Assembly (NCBI GenBank): GCA_937983075.1
Contig: CALKAQ010000013.1
Span: 34,464 to 98,463 of the forward strand
Direction of reading: 5' to 3'
Source: an uncultured bacterium
Lineage (GTDB): Bacteria > Bacillota > Limnochordia > DTU080 > JAAYLA01
Length of the DNA stretch: 64,000 nucleotides
Shown: positions 15,296-23,955 of the stretch, piece after piece
Numbering within the stretch: position 1 is the first letter of the stretch
Layout: each line of letters begins with the position of its first letter
Translations under genes and position numbers: made by a program
The notes under the pieces: generated by a model
Told to the model about the DNA's origin: nothing
Databases searched by the model: none
What the model saw: only the letters and a program-made list of their open reading frames with translations

Positions 15296-17209
15296 TCAAA
15301 CGTCCAGGTCGCGAACTTCTTTGGCGTGCGCCTCGATGAATTCACGCCGCGGCTCAACCTGTTCCCCCATCAAAATGTTCATGATTTCGTCTGCAGCCAA
15401 GGCGTCTTCCGCGGTCACTTGCAAAATCGTACGGGTTTGAGGATTCATGGTCGTTTCCCACAGCTGATCGGCGTTCATTTCACCGAGACCTTTGTAACGC
15501 TGAATGACAACTCCGTCTCGTCCCAGCTCATCGAGGGTTTTTTCCAACTCTTCGTCGTTGTAGCAATAGCGGACGATCTGCCGCTTTTTCACCTGGTAAA
15601 GCGGCGGCAAGGCAATGAACACGCGGCCACGCTCGACCAATTCCCGCATGAACCGGTAGAAGAAGGTCAAAAGAAGCGTGCGAATGTGCAAGCCGTCAAC
15701 GTCGGCATCTGTCATGATGATGATTTTGCCGTAGCGGCTTTTGTTGACGTCGAAATCTTCGCCGATGCCGGTGCCCAAAGCCGATATGATCGCACGAATT
15801 TCGTTGTTGGCGTAAATGCGGTCCAGGCGGGCGCGTTCGGTGTTGAGGATTTTGCCCCGCAGCGGCAAGATGGCCTGAAAACGCCGATCGCGGCCTTGTT
15901 TTGCGGTACCGCCCGCTGAGTCGCCCTCGACGATGTACAACTCGCATACGCTCGGATCGGTCAACGAACAGTCCGCCAATTTGCCGGGCAGGTTGGTCAA
16001 TTCGAGCGCGTTTTTGCGGCGCGTTAATTCGCGGGCCTTGCGTGCCGCTTCACGCGCTCTGGCGGCTTGAATGGCTTTTTCGACAATTCGCCGCGCATCA
16101 CTCGGATTTTCTTCGAGGAAAACTTCCAACCCTTCGACGAGCGACGCTTCCACTGCACTTCGGGCTTCAGAGGAACCGAGCTTGGTTTTCGTCTGTCCCT
16201 CGAACTGCGGATCATGAATGCGCACGCTGACGACCGCCGTACAGCCTTCCCGAACGTCTTCACCGATGAGGTTTTCTTCGTTTTCTTTGAGCAGGTTGTG
16301 TTTGCGGGCGTATTCGTTGATGGTGCGCGTGAGACCGGAACGAAAGCCGCTCAAATGCGTGCCGCCTTCGACAGTTGCAATGTTGTTGGCGAACGTGAGC
16401 ACCTGTTCGTTGTAGCTGTCGTTGTACTGAATGGCGATTTCAACCTGAATGTTATCGACTTCGCGCTCCACGTAGATGACGTCTTTGTGCAGCACTTCGC
16501 GATTTTTGTTCAGGTGCTCGACAAAGGAAACGATGCCGCCCTTGTACTGGAACCGACTTTCCCGGCCGGTCCGGTGGTCGATCAGCGTAATGAACACGCC
16601 GCGGTTTAAAAAGGCGAGTTCACGCAGACGATTGGCAATGATGTCGGCATCAAACTCGATGGTCTCAAAAATTTCGGGGTCAGGTTGGAAATGAACGTAA
16701 GTTCCCGTGCTTGAAGTTGTACCGACTTCTTGCAGATCGTGCTCCGGCACGCCGCGAACGTAACGCTGTCGGTACAACATGCCGCCGCGGGCCACTTCGA
16801 CGACGAACCATTCGGACAAGGCGTTGACAACGGCAATGCCGACGCCGTGCAGCCCGCCTGTCGCCTTGTATCCACTGTCATCACCGAATTTACCGCCCGC
16901 GTGCAGTGTAGTGAGGACGACTTCAACGGCGGGACGCCCTACTTTGGGGTGTATACTGACAGGAATTCCTCGTCCATTGTCGCGGATGGAAACCGAACCA
17001 TCCTTGTGTATTTCGACATCCACTCGGTCGGCGTAGCCGTTTTGCGCTTCGTCGATGCTGTTGTCAACGGCTTCCCAGACCAAGTGATGGAGGCCCCGAC
17101 TCTCCGTGCTGCCGATGTACATGCCCGGTCTGAGACGCACAGCCTCCAAGCCTTCCAAGACTTGAATCTGTTCGGCCTCATAGGCTTGTTCGCGATGATT
17201 TCGTTCCAT
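15296..17209 (-). CDS. gyrB: DNA gyrase subunit B
   Basis: 637 residues. The GHKL ATPase motifs are present: EAVDNSIDEA, DNGRGIPV and GGLHGVGIAVVNALS. The transducer follows, then the Toprim metal site in EGDSAGG and IIMTDADVDGLHIRTLLLTF, and the C-terminal RYKGLGEM signature. The ATG at 17209 lies 6 bases after GGAGGTG; an upstream in-frame start would add 18 unrelated residues. The gene order recF-remB-gyrB-gyrA matches Bacillus. GyrB hydrolyses ATP to drive strand passage by GyrA. Confidence 0.98.
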   Translation of the reverse strand: MERNHREQAYEAEQIQVLEGLEAVRLRPGMYIGSTESRGLHHLVWEAVDNSIDEAQNGYADRVDVEIHKDGSVSIRDNGRGIPVSIHPKVGRPAVEVVLTTLHAGGKFGDDSGYKATGGLHGVGIAVVNALSEWFVVEVARGGMLYRQRYVRGVPEHDLQEVGTTSSTGTYVHFQPDPEIFETIEFDADIIANRLRELAFLNRGVFITLIDHRTGRESRFQYKGGIVSFVEHLNKNREVLHKDVIYVEREVDNIQVEIAIQYNDSYNEQVLTFANNIATVEGGTHLSGFRSGLTRTINEYARKHNLLKENEENLIGEDVREGCTAVVSVRIHDPQFEGQTKTKLGSSEARSAVEASLVEGLEVFLEENPSDARRIVEKAIQAARAREAARKARELTRRKNALELTNLPGKLADCSLTDPSVCELYIVEGDSAGGTAKQGRDRRFQAILPLRGKILNTERARLDRIYANNEIRAIISALGTGIGEDFDVNKSRYGKIIIMTDADVDGLHIRTLLLTFFYRFMRELVERGRVFIALPPLYQVKKRQIVRYCYNDEELEKTLDELGRDGVVIQRYKGLGEMNADQLWETTMNPQTRTILQVTAEDALAADEIMNILMGEQVEPRREFIEAHAKEVRDLDV

Positions 17210-17335
17210 CCGGCACCTCCATGAGGATATAACAACAGAAAAACGGAGGAACCCTTGGACCAACCAAGTATACTCCCCCGAGAAAGGCTGAAGTCAATCC
17301 ACCTTAACTCATGTTACCGAAACAGCCGACTTTTG

Positions 17336-17611
17336 TCATCCCTTGACTACGCTGCTCCCTCGGCTCAAAAACGTGATCAGCTGTTTCGTCCGGCGCCGCA
17401 GTGTTTGTGCCGTTACAACGGTAGCGTAAACACCGTCTTCAGCCACCACGTAGGCGTTCGGTTCTCCCTCCTCGTCGGGAAAGTACCTGCCTTCACGACG
17501 AGCCTTGACGACAAACCCAGGTTCCGCGGAAACGGAATGAGCCCGGGCATCGACAATGGCAATTAAATCTTCCAATGCGACGACACGATCGCTCCCGACA
17601 TGCAAAAACAC
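17336..17611 (-). CDS. remB: RemB-like protein (YaaB, DUF370 family)
   Basis: 91 residues beginning FLHVGSDRVVALEDLIAIVD, the hallmark of the RemA/RemB group. In Bacillus remB (yaaB) occupies this same slot between recF and gyrB, and its relative RemA binds DNA to activate matrix and osmoprotection genes. The exact start is uncertain: GTG at 17611 (VFLHVG) gives the usual beginning, while GTG at 17617 is closer to the GGGGG site. The open frame extends to overlap the recF stop. The motif and synteny together make the identification firm. Confidence 0.85.
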   Translation of the reverse strand: MFLHVGSDRVVALEDLIAIVDARAHSVSAEPGFVVKARREGRYFPDEEGEPNAYVVAEDGVYATVVTAQTLRRRTKQLITFLSRGSSVVKG

Positions 17612-17628
17612 GATCACAAGCACCCCCG

Positions 17629-18819
17629 TCACCGCATGGGTCCATTGTTTGTTGACGTGTTTTGCTGCTTCACCCGTTCGGCGCGGCCCGAACGAATATG
17701 AAACACCTCGGCTTTTTTCACAATTTCTTCGCCTAAATCACCGAGATGTGCGGATGTGATGAACGTCTGCACCCGGTCTTGAACCGCCGTGACAAGAAAG
17801 TTTCGCCGCGTGGAATCGAGTTCCGACATGACATCATCGAGCAAAAGGATGGGAGGCTCGCCCACTTCCTCCTCCATATAGGCGATTTCCGCCAATTTAC
17901 AGGCGAGAACGGCTGTACGCTGCTGTCCTTGCGATCCGTATGCCCGCAAGTCCCGGCCGTCGATTACGAAGCGAATGTCATCCCGCTGCGGTCCGACCAT
18001 GCTCACACCGCGGCGCAGTTCAATCGGCCGCATCTTGTACAGCGCTTCCTCGAACCTGCGCGCTGCGATGCTCGGATCGGTCCACATCGCATGATCCGGA
18101 CTTTCGGAAAACTCGCCCGACTCATCCGTTGCAAAAAACGGTTCGTAAGCGAGGACCAGGCTCTCAACCCCCCGGGTGATTTGCCGATGAATGCGCTGTG
18201 CCCACCTCGACAGGGCGTTCACCATTTCCGCCCGTTTGATGATGATCGGCACTCCGTGTTCCAAAAGCTGTGCGTCCCACGGTTCCAAGCGATTCGCCGG
18301 CGCCTGCCCTTCGGCGACCTGGCGCAAAACGGCGTTTCGTTGCCGCAAAGCCCGATGATAACGGCTCAGCCGGTCACGGTAAGACGAACTGACCTGTGCA
18401 ATTTCGTAGTCGAGAAACTGCCGCCGCAAAGACGGACTGCCTTTCACAAGCTGCAAATCGTCCGGCGTAAAGGCGACGACGTTCAGATTGCCAAACAAGT
18501 CCCGCAAACGGCGAATCGGCTGTCCGTTCACCCGGATGCGTTTGGCGACGCCCGGGCGCACGACGACGTCGATCGTCACCGGACCGAATTCGCGCTTAAC
18601 CTCGGCTGCCACGCGCGCCATGTCGGCTCCCCACCGAATGAATTCCACATCTTTGCTCGCCCGAGGCGAACGCCCCGTCGCCAGCAAGATGATGGCTTCG
18701 AGCGCGTTGGTCTTGCCTTGGGCGTTTTGCCCGGTCAAGACGTGAAGCAAGCCTGAAAAACGAAATTGCTGCGAAGCATAATTGCGGAAATCGACCAACG
18801 TCAAGCTATCGATTCGCAC
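17629..18819 (-). CDS. recF: DNA replication and repair protein RecF
   Basis: 396 residues of the SMC-like RecF family: Walker A GQNAQGKTN, signature region AYGSQGQQRTAVLACKLAE, and Walker B PILLLDDVMSELD. RecF loads RecA at gaps and stalled forks together with RecO and RecR. It is slightly longer than usual (about 370) because of a polar C-terminal tail. GTG at 18819 begins 8 bases after the dnaN stop, so translation is probably coupled. The small S4-domain gene yaaA, which separates dnaN and recF in Bacillus, is absent here. Confidence 0.97.
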   Translation of the reverse strand: MRIDSLTLVDFRNYASQQFRFSGLLHVLTGQNAQGKTNALEAIILLATGRSPRASKDVEFIRWGADMARVAAEVKREFGPVTIDVVVRPGVAKRIRVNGQPIRRLRDLFGNLNVVAFTPDDLQLVKGSPSLRRQFLDYEIAQVSSSYRDRLSRYHRALRQRNAVLRQVAEGQAPANRLEPWDAQLLEHGVPIIIKRAEMVNALSRWAQRIHRQITRGVESLVLAYEPFFATDESGEFSESPDHAMWTDPSIAARRFEEALYKMRPIELRRGVSMVGPQRDDIRFVIDGRDLRAYGSQGQQRTAVLACKLAEIAYMEEEVGEPPILLLDDVMSELDSTRRNFLVTAVQDRVQTFITSAHLGDLGEEIVKKAEVFHIRSGRAERVKQQNTSTNNGPMR

Positions 18820-18827
18820 TGCGCACG

Positions 18828-19931
18828 CTAACCCACTCGCACCGGCATGACGACATAGCGGTAAGCGTCGTCATCGACACCGTGAATGACTGCCGGCAGT
18901 AAATCTTTCCCCATGTGTACTTCGACATAATCTTGCTCAATGACACGCAAAACATCCATCAGGAAACGAGCTTGATAGGACATTTCAAGATCTTCCCCGT
19001 CTTGCTCGACCGGAATCTCTTCGTGGGCTTGACCGACCTCGGCCTCACTGGCGGTAACCGCCAAGGAGTTGTTGCTCACGGATAGACGTACGAAAGGTGT
19101 TCCGTTGCGCGTGACCAAAGACGCGCGATCGACGGCGTCGAGAAATGCGTTTCGCTCGATGCGAAAACGTACGGGAAGCTGTGCCGGGAACACACGCCGG
19201 TAATCGGGGAACTGCCCTTCAATCAGCCGTGATACGAACTTCATCTCCGGCAAGGAAAAAATGATTTCGTTGCCTTGGATGCCGAAGTCGACCACGCTTT
19301 CCGCATCGCCGCTCAAAAGCCGCAGTACTTCGTTCAGGCTTTTTGCCGGCACGACGGCCGCTGCAGACTTTTGTCCCCCTTGCAGCAAACGCCCTTTCCG
19401 CAGCGCAAGACGGTTCGCGTCGGTGGCGGCAAATGCAATCTGATCGCCCTCAATTTCAATCAAAACTCCCGTCAGAAGCGGCCTCGACTCTTCGCGCGCG
19501 GTCGCAAACACCGTCTGTCGAATCATGGAACGCAAATCGCTTTGAGAAATTCGCCAATATTCCTCCGGCATGGGGGTAAGCTCCGGAAAATCTTCTGCCG
19601 ATCGCGTCTGCAACGTAAAACGAGCCCGCCCGGATTCGACGACGGCCTGGCCTTCCCCCTGCATGCGCCAGATCACTTCGTCCGCGGGCAGCTTTCGAAC
19701 GATGCCCGAGAAGAGCTTGCCATCGACCACCCAGCGGCCGGGTTGGGTTACTTGCGCGGGAACGGTGCGTTCCACCCCGATTTCGCGATCGGTTGCGACC
19801 AGCCGCACCCTGTCGCCTTCAACTTCGACGAGAATACCTGATAGCAATGGCTCGACATCGTTATTCGAAATCGCCCGGTCAACACTCGCGACTCCTTGCA
19901 GCAGCGCTGCACTTTCGCATTGAAAACTCAA
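18828..19931 (-). CDS. dnaN: DNA polymerase III beta sliding clamp
   Basis: 367 residues with three clamp domains, including VEPLLSGILVEVEGDRVRLV, SRPLLTGVLIEIEGDQIAFA, and the C-terminal YRYVVMPVRV peptide. The ring tethers polymerase and many partner proteins to DNA. TTG at 19931 is chosen because GGGAGG lies 8 bases before it and the protein then begins at the usual place (LSFQCESAALLQGV). The further upstream frame would run through a hairpin in the dnaA-dnaN spacer. It sits in the standard dnaA-dnaN-recF order. Confidence 0.97.
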   Translation of the reverse strand: MSFQCESAALLQGVASVDRAISNNDVEPLLSGILVEVEGDRVRLVATDREIGVERTVPAQVTQPGRWVVDGKLFSGIVRKLPADEVIWRMQGEGQAVVESGRARFTLQTRSAEDFPELTPMPEEYWRISQSDLRSMIRQTVFATAREESRPLLTGVLIEIEGDQIAFAATDANRLALRKGRLLQGGQKSAAAVVPAKSLNEVLRLLSGDAESVVDFGIQGNEIIFSLPEMKFVSRLIEGQFPDYRRVFPAQLPVRFRIERNAFLDAVDRASLVTRNGTPFVRLSVSNNSLAVTASEAEVGQAHEEIPVEQDGEDLEMSYQARFLMDVLRVIEQDYVEVHMGKDLLPAVIHGVDDDAYRYVVMPVRVG

Positions 19932-20277
19932 CCCCGCTTCCTCCCTTTGTGCTTTCCCACAAGCGGTATCGGCAAAAATTTGCGCACAACCGCGCGAGCA
20001 GTAGGAATTTTCGAGCGCGCGGTTGTTGTGAAATGTGGATGACACAAGCCGACAGATCTTAATTCATAAATTCATTTAAGGTCGTCGTCGTCATAATAGG
20101 GGGTGTTTACAATGTGCAAAGGTGAGACAAACGCCCATCTCATGGGATGAATCGATTGTTGGTAACCGTGTAGACGGACGATCGGTCGCGTCCACAATGT
20201 CCCCACGCGCTGAGCGCTGTTTTTTCCTCCACAAGTTTATCCCCCGACATTTCCACATAAAATGTGCATAAAAAATT
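19932..20277. other. dnaA-dnaN spacer with degenerate DnaA boxes
   Basis: 346 bases without a gene. It contains an 11-bp inverted repeat (separate entry), a near-match DnaA box on the minus strand at 20034-20042 (TCATCCACA, one mismatch) and weaker matches near 20228 and 20252. In Bacillus this spacer holds the second half of a bipartite origin; here the boxes are poorer than upstream of dnaA. Confidence 0.5.
19986..20026 (-). terminator. Hairpin between dnaA and dnaN (attenuator-like)
   Basis: ACAACCGCGCG at 19986-19996 pairs perfectly with 20016-20026. On the minus strand it is followed after about eight bases by AAATTTTTG. It could reduce read-through from dnaA into dnaN. Confidence 0.5.
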
Positions 20278-21765
20278 TTAGTTTCCGGATCGGATGTGAT
20301 CGATCAACACTTGGATGGTGGTCCGAAACGCTGCGTCACTTTCGCTGTCTTTGCGAATTTTTTCACAAGCGTGCATGACCGTCGTATGGTCGCGGCCGCC
20401 AAATTCTTCACCGATGCGCGGCAATGATGCGTCGGTCAGTTCGCGGCTCAAATACATCGCGATTTGACGCGGCACCGTGACCGAGCGGCTGCGTCGCTTT
20501 CCTTTCAGGTCGGCAACCTTAATGCCGAAGTGTGACGCGACAATCTCTTGGATGCGCTGAATGGTAACCGGTTTGGGTTGCGTATCCGGCAAGATTTCTT
20601 TCAACGCTTCGGTGGCCAGCTCGACCGACAGCGGCCGTTGATGCAGCGATGAAAACGCGATAACCCGGTTGAGTGCGCCTTCAAGCTCACGGATGTTCGA
20701 TTGGATATGGCTCGCGATGAAGTCGAGAACTTCATCGGGCACGGAATAGCCTTCATTGCGAGCTTTTTGCCGTAAAATGGCAACCCGCGTTTCAATGTCC
20801 GGCGCTTGTATGTCGGCCGTCAGACCCCATTCAAAACGAGAACGAAGTCGGTCTTCCAACGTAGGAATTTCTTTGGGCGGCCGATCGCTTGAAATGACAA
20901 TTTGCTTATTCGCCTGATAAAGCGCATTAAAAGTGTGGAAAAACTCTTCTTGTGTACTCTCTTTTCCGGCTACGAAATGGATGTCGTCAATTAAGAGCAC
21001 ATCGACGGAACGATAGCGTTGGCGAAATTCGACCATCGACTTCGTCTGCAGCGCATTGATCAGGTCGTTGGTAAAGCGCTCCGAAGATACATACACTACG
21101 TGTAGATGTGGATGATGTTTGAGAACGTAGTGCCCAATCGCCTGCATGAGATGCGTTTTGCCTAAACCAACGCCTCCGTAGAGGAACAGCGGGTTGTACA
21201 CCGCGGCTGGCTCAGAAGCCGCTGCGAGTGCGGCAGCGTGTGGAAACCGGTTTCCAGAACCGACTACAAAAGTATCGAACGTATATTTGGGATTCAATGT
21301 ATCCGACATGACGGCCTGGGTGGCCATGTCATGCCGGGACGATCCGTTCGTATGTAAGGTATTCACGTGGAACGTGGGCGCGGCGGGTTTGGCAACCGAA
21401 CTGCGCGGCTCTGCATGCGGGGATGTGGATAACCGAATCGCCTCTGGGCGGTACGGTTCCACCCGCGGTATCGGAGCGCCGATGCGCGGAGGTTCTTCCC
21501 CGCGCACGACGAGCCGAAGATTCAGAGGAATGCCAAAAATTTCCTGAGTCCAACCGTGCAGCTGTGTATAATAGCGTGTTTCGACCCAATCGCGCGCGAA
21601 ACGAGTGGGGAACTCAATAATGAGGTCCCCGTCATCGGTATAAATAGGCCGGCTTCCGGAAAGAAGCATCTCTAAATTGTTGTTGTGGGCGTCGCTCGTG
21701 ACTGCAGCAATGACTCGGCTCCAAAGTTGTTCCAGGTCGATGTTGGTAAGCGTACGATCGATCAC
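20278..21765 (-). CDS. dnaA: Chromosomal replication initiator DnaA
   Basis: 495 residues. Domain I is N-terminal (LEQLWSRVIAAVTS), followed by a Pro-rich variable linker to about residue 145. The AAA+ domain has Walker A GGVGLGKTHLMQAIGH, Walker B VDVLLIDDIHFVAGKE and an arginine-finger region. Domain IV carries the DNA-binding signature GGRDHTTVMHACEKI. GTG at 21765 lies 7 bases after AAGGGG. DnaA melts the origin, here the box-rich region directly upstream of its own gene, which also suggests autoregulation. Confidence 0.98.
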   Translation of the reverse strand: MIDRTLTNIDLEQLWSRVIAAVTSDAHNNNLEMLLSGSRPIYTDDGDLIIEFPTRFARDWVETRYYTQLHGWTQEIFGIPLNLRLVVRGEEPPRIGAPIPRVEPYRPEAIRLSTSPHAEPRSSVAKPAAPTFHVNTLHTNGSSRHDMATQAVMSDTLNPKYTFDTFVVGSGNRFPHAAALAAASEPAAVYNPLFLYGGVGLGKTHLMQAIGHYVLKHHPHLHVVYVSSERFTNDLINALQTKSMVEFRQRYRSVDVLLIDDIHFVAGKESTQEEFFHTFNALYQANKQIVISSDRPPKEIPTLEDRLRSRFEWGLTADIQAPDIETRVAILRQKARNEGYSVPDEVLDFIASHIQSNIRELEGALNRVIAFSSLHQRPLSVELATEALKEILPDTQPKPVTIQRIQEIVASHFGIKVADLKGKRRSRSVTVPRQIAMYLSRELTDASLPRIGEEFGGRDHTTVMHACEKIRKDSESDAAFRTTIQVLIDHIRSGN

Positions 21766-21941
21766 AGCACAGCCCCTTCTTCCCGGATTTTCAATAGCGA
21801 GGATGGTCCGAAGGACAAAACGCGCCCGCCGGCAGGGCCATTGGAAAGCACTTCCGGCGAGCGACTGCAGGTACGTATATTCAACAGGTCATCATCTTCT
21901 CCTCCCTGGCAAATCGGGGCCAACCGGGCGCTATATGCACA

Positions 21942-22221
21942 AAATCCACAAGTTATCCACAGAAGTGCGCGCTGAATTTTTCCGATTGCCAAGAGGACGC
22001 GTCAACTTCATCCACAGCAGTGGATGAAATGGGCAAAAAATGGCTTTGAACAGGGCTTTCTTGGATCCGGAAAGCAGGGAAAAACTTGTGTACCGGGGAT
22101 TTCAAGGCGGTTTCGCGGCATGGTTGGGTTATCCACAAGTTATCCACAGCAAAAAAATTTTTCCCTCAGCTTCCACAGAAGTGATCGGTTTATACACATT
22201 ATTCACAGGGAATGTGGATAA
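21942..22221. other. oriC: Replication origin (oriC) with DnaA-box cluster
   Basis: Between the divergent dnaA and rpmH genes there are six matches to TTATNCACA: plus strand at 21953-21961, 22129-22137, 22140-22148 (all TTATCCACA), 22190-22198 (TTATACACA) and 22199-22207 (TTATTCACA), and minus strand at 22213-22221. Near-matches lie at 21942-21950 and 22008-22016. An A7T5 tract at 22151-22163 could belong to the unwinding element. Gene orientation flips here, with most genes pointing away. Confidence 0.93.
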
Positions 22222-22323
22222 CTATGTGGAAACAAGCTGCCACGTCTGGTCACGCGTCAGAATTGTAGGGTCAGATCGAAATCGATGTGCACTCATGCGG
22301 CTTGGTGAAAGGGTTGCGGCCGT

Positions 22324-22352
22324 TTGACAGGCCAAAAGGGGGTCGATATAAT
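22324..22352 (+). promoter_or_regulatory. Consensus sigma-A promoter of rpmH
   Basis: TTGACA at 22324-22329, a 17-base spacer and TATAAT at 22347-22352: a perfect match in both boxes and spacing. It lies 32 bases before the rpmH start codon. Confidence 0.93.
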
Positions 22353-22384
22353 CAATCTGATAAACTAGGAGGTGCTTTTTCTCG

Positions 22385-22519
22385 ATGAAGCGGACATTTC
22401 AGCCGAAACGCATTCGCCGGAAGCGTCGGCACGGTTTTATGGCGCGCATGGCGACGAAATCCGGAAGGCTTGTTTTAAAGAGGCGTCGGGCGAAAGGCCG
22501 CAAACGCTTGACGGCTTGA
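22385..22519 (+). CDS. rpmH: 50S ribosomal protein L34
   Basis: 44 residues: MKRTFQPKRIRRKRRHGFMA followed by RMATKSGRLVLKRRRAKGRK and RLTA. This is the standard L34, a very basic protein of the large subunit near the exit tunnel. ATG at 22385 follows AGGAGGTG by about nine bases and sits behind a perfect sigma-A promoter. As in nearly all bacteria it precedes rnpA. Confidence 0.98.
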   Translation: MKRTFQPKRIRRKRRHGFMARMATKSGRLVLKRRRAKGRKRLTA

Positions 22520-22661
22520 TTTTCACTGCGACGTTATCCGCATATGGCATCGAATGCGGCGTATGACGTCGAATGGGCACAGAGGCCGGCTGCACAAGGG
22601 CGACAACGGTAGAACATATGCTCAAGTGTTGCGGGCCTTGCTTGATGTTGGGGGAAATGGC

Positions 22662-23009
22662 GTGAGAGTGGGCAGAGCTGTAACTCTAAAACGGCCGGAA
22701 GCGTTTCAACGCTGTTACCGCGAAGGGCGGGCATACAAAAATTCCGTGGCCGTTTTGCACGTCATCCCCAACGATGAGGGGCATACAAGGGTCGGTTTTT
22801 CGGTCAGTTCCAAGTTGGGGAAAGCGGTTGTCAGAAACCGGATGAAGCGTCGCATGCGCGAAGTGGTGCGCAAACTGCCGCTCGCTGCCGGCTTCGACCT
22901 CGTATTTTCAGCTCGCAGCCGGGCGAAAGACATTGCTTTTGCTGAGCTGGAACAACTCATCACGAAACTCTGCGTCAAAGCAGGAGTGCTGGAAGATTGG
23001 GGGAAGTAG
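22662..23009 (+). CDS. rnpA: Ribonuclease P protein component
   Basis: 115 residues from the GTG at 22662, which gives the family's usual length and start (VTLKRPEAFQRCYREGR). The RNR motif is intact in VRNRMKRRMREVVR, and FDLVFSARSRA follows. It binds the RNase P RNA and helps it cut tRNA 5' leaders. GGGGGAAATGG lies before the start. The open frame extends 36 codons further upstream, but those residues have no counterpart in RnpA. Confidence 0.95.
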   Translation: MRVGRAVTLKRPEAFQRCYREGRAYKNSVAVLHVIPNDEGHTRVGFSVSSKLGKAVVRNRMKRRMREVVRKLPLAAGFDLVFSARSRAKDIAFAELEQLITKLCVKAGVLEDWGK

Positions 23010-23058
23010 GCAGCGTGCAGCCGCCGTCATCCCTTGAGCGAAGGTGTGTGAAAGGACC

Positions 23059-23268
23059 ATGAAACGACTGTTGCTATGGTGCCTTTCGTTTTACCGAAAA
23101 TCGATCAGCCCCTTATTTCCACCTTCGTGTCGCTATGTACCAACGTGTTCGGCGTACGCAATCGAAGCGATCGAACGGTACGGGGCTTTGCGGGGCAGTT
23201 GGCTGGCGCTGAAGCGAATATTGCGCTGCCATCCATGGGGTGGCAGCGGATATGATCCGGTTCGATAG
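23059..23268 (+). CDS. yidD: Membrane protein insertion efficiency factor YidD
   Basis: 69 residues with the family hallmarks YRKSISPLFPPSCRYVPTCS, YAIEAIERYG, and CHPWGGSGYDPV. YidD is a small amphipathic protein that assists membrane insertion by YidC. Three conserved cysteines are present. ATG at 23059 is used; a GTG at 23044 in the same frame is an alternative. It is placed between rnpA and yidC, the standard order. Confidence 0.95.
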   Translation: MKRLLLWCLSFYRKSISPLFPPSCRYVPTCSAYAIEAIERYGALRGSWLALKRILRCHPWGGSGYDPVR

Positions 23269-23322
23269 CCGCTGTTGCAATGCCCGACGTGCAAGTGAAA
23301 CTCGTCTTGGGAGGCGCCGTGA

Positions 23323-23955
23323 GTGGGTATTACCACCTTTTTAGGTGAGATCATAGGAAACTTTCTCTTGTTTCTGACGGAACTTACCGGGAATTACGGT
23401 GTTGCCATTATCTTATTGACAATAGCCATCCGCCTGCTGATGTATCCGTTGACGCTGAATCAAATGAAATCAGCGGTCCAGATGCGGAAACTGCAGCCAA
23501 AGCTGCAAGCGCTGCAGGAAAGATTCAAAGACAATCCGCAAGAGTACCAAAAACGAGTCATGGAGCTCTGGAAAGAACACGGCATCAATCCTTTTTCAGG
23601 CTGTCTGCCTCTTCTTGTCCAGCTGCCCATTTTGTATGCGTTGTTTGCGGTGTTGCGTGACTTCAGCTTTGAGGGAATCAGCCCGAACTTTTTGATTTGG
23701 GACCTCAGCGTAAACGATCCTTATTACGTGTTACCCATTCTCGCCGGCGTCACGACCTATCTCCAAGCGATGATGACGATGACTGATCCTTCTCAACGGA
23801 CGATGCTGATGGTCATGCCAGTGGTCATCACCTTAGTCAGCATCAGTTTCCCCGCAGGAGTTGTTTTGTACTGGTTGACCAGCAATCTGTTTGCCATTGC
23901 GCAACAATTTCTCATCACCCGAACGGTGGCCGAAGGGGGTCAGGGAACAACATGA
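23323..23955 (+). CDS. yidC: YidC/Oxa1 family membrane protein insertase
   Basis: 210 residues. Five hydrophobic helices are visible, starting with FLLFLTELTGNYGVAIILLT. The positively charged groove residue is in IAIRLLMYPLT, the coiled cytoplasmic loop is KLQPKLQALQERFKDNPQEY, and the helix with INPFSGCLPLLVQLPI follows. It lacks the large periplasmic domain of Gram-negative YidC and also the lipobox of SpoIIIJ, so it is a minimal Oxa1-like form. GTG at 23323 follows GGGAGG. It overlaps jag by four bases. Confidence 0.95.
   Translation: MGITTFLGEIIGNFLLFLTELTGNYGVAIILLTIAIRLLMYPLTLNQMKSAVQMRKLQPKLQALQERFKDNPQEYQKRVMELWKEHGINPFSGCLPLLVQLPILYALFAVLRDFSFEGISPNFLIWDLSVNDPYYVLPILAGVTTYLQAMMTMTDPSQRTMLMVMPVVITLVSISFPAGVVLYWLTSNLFAIAQQFLITRTVAEGGQGTT

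Noticed and set aside
21359..21374. Possible extra parS within dnaA
   Set aside because: Only one half (CACGTGGAAC) fits the consensus; the left half has three mismatches.
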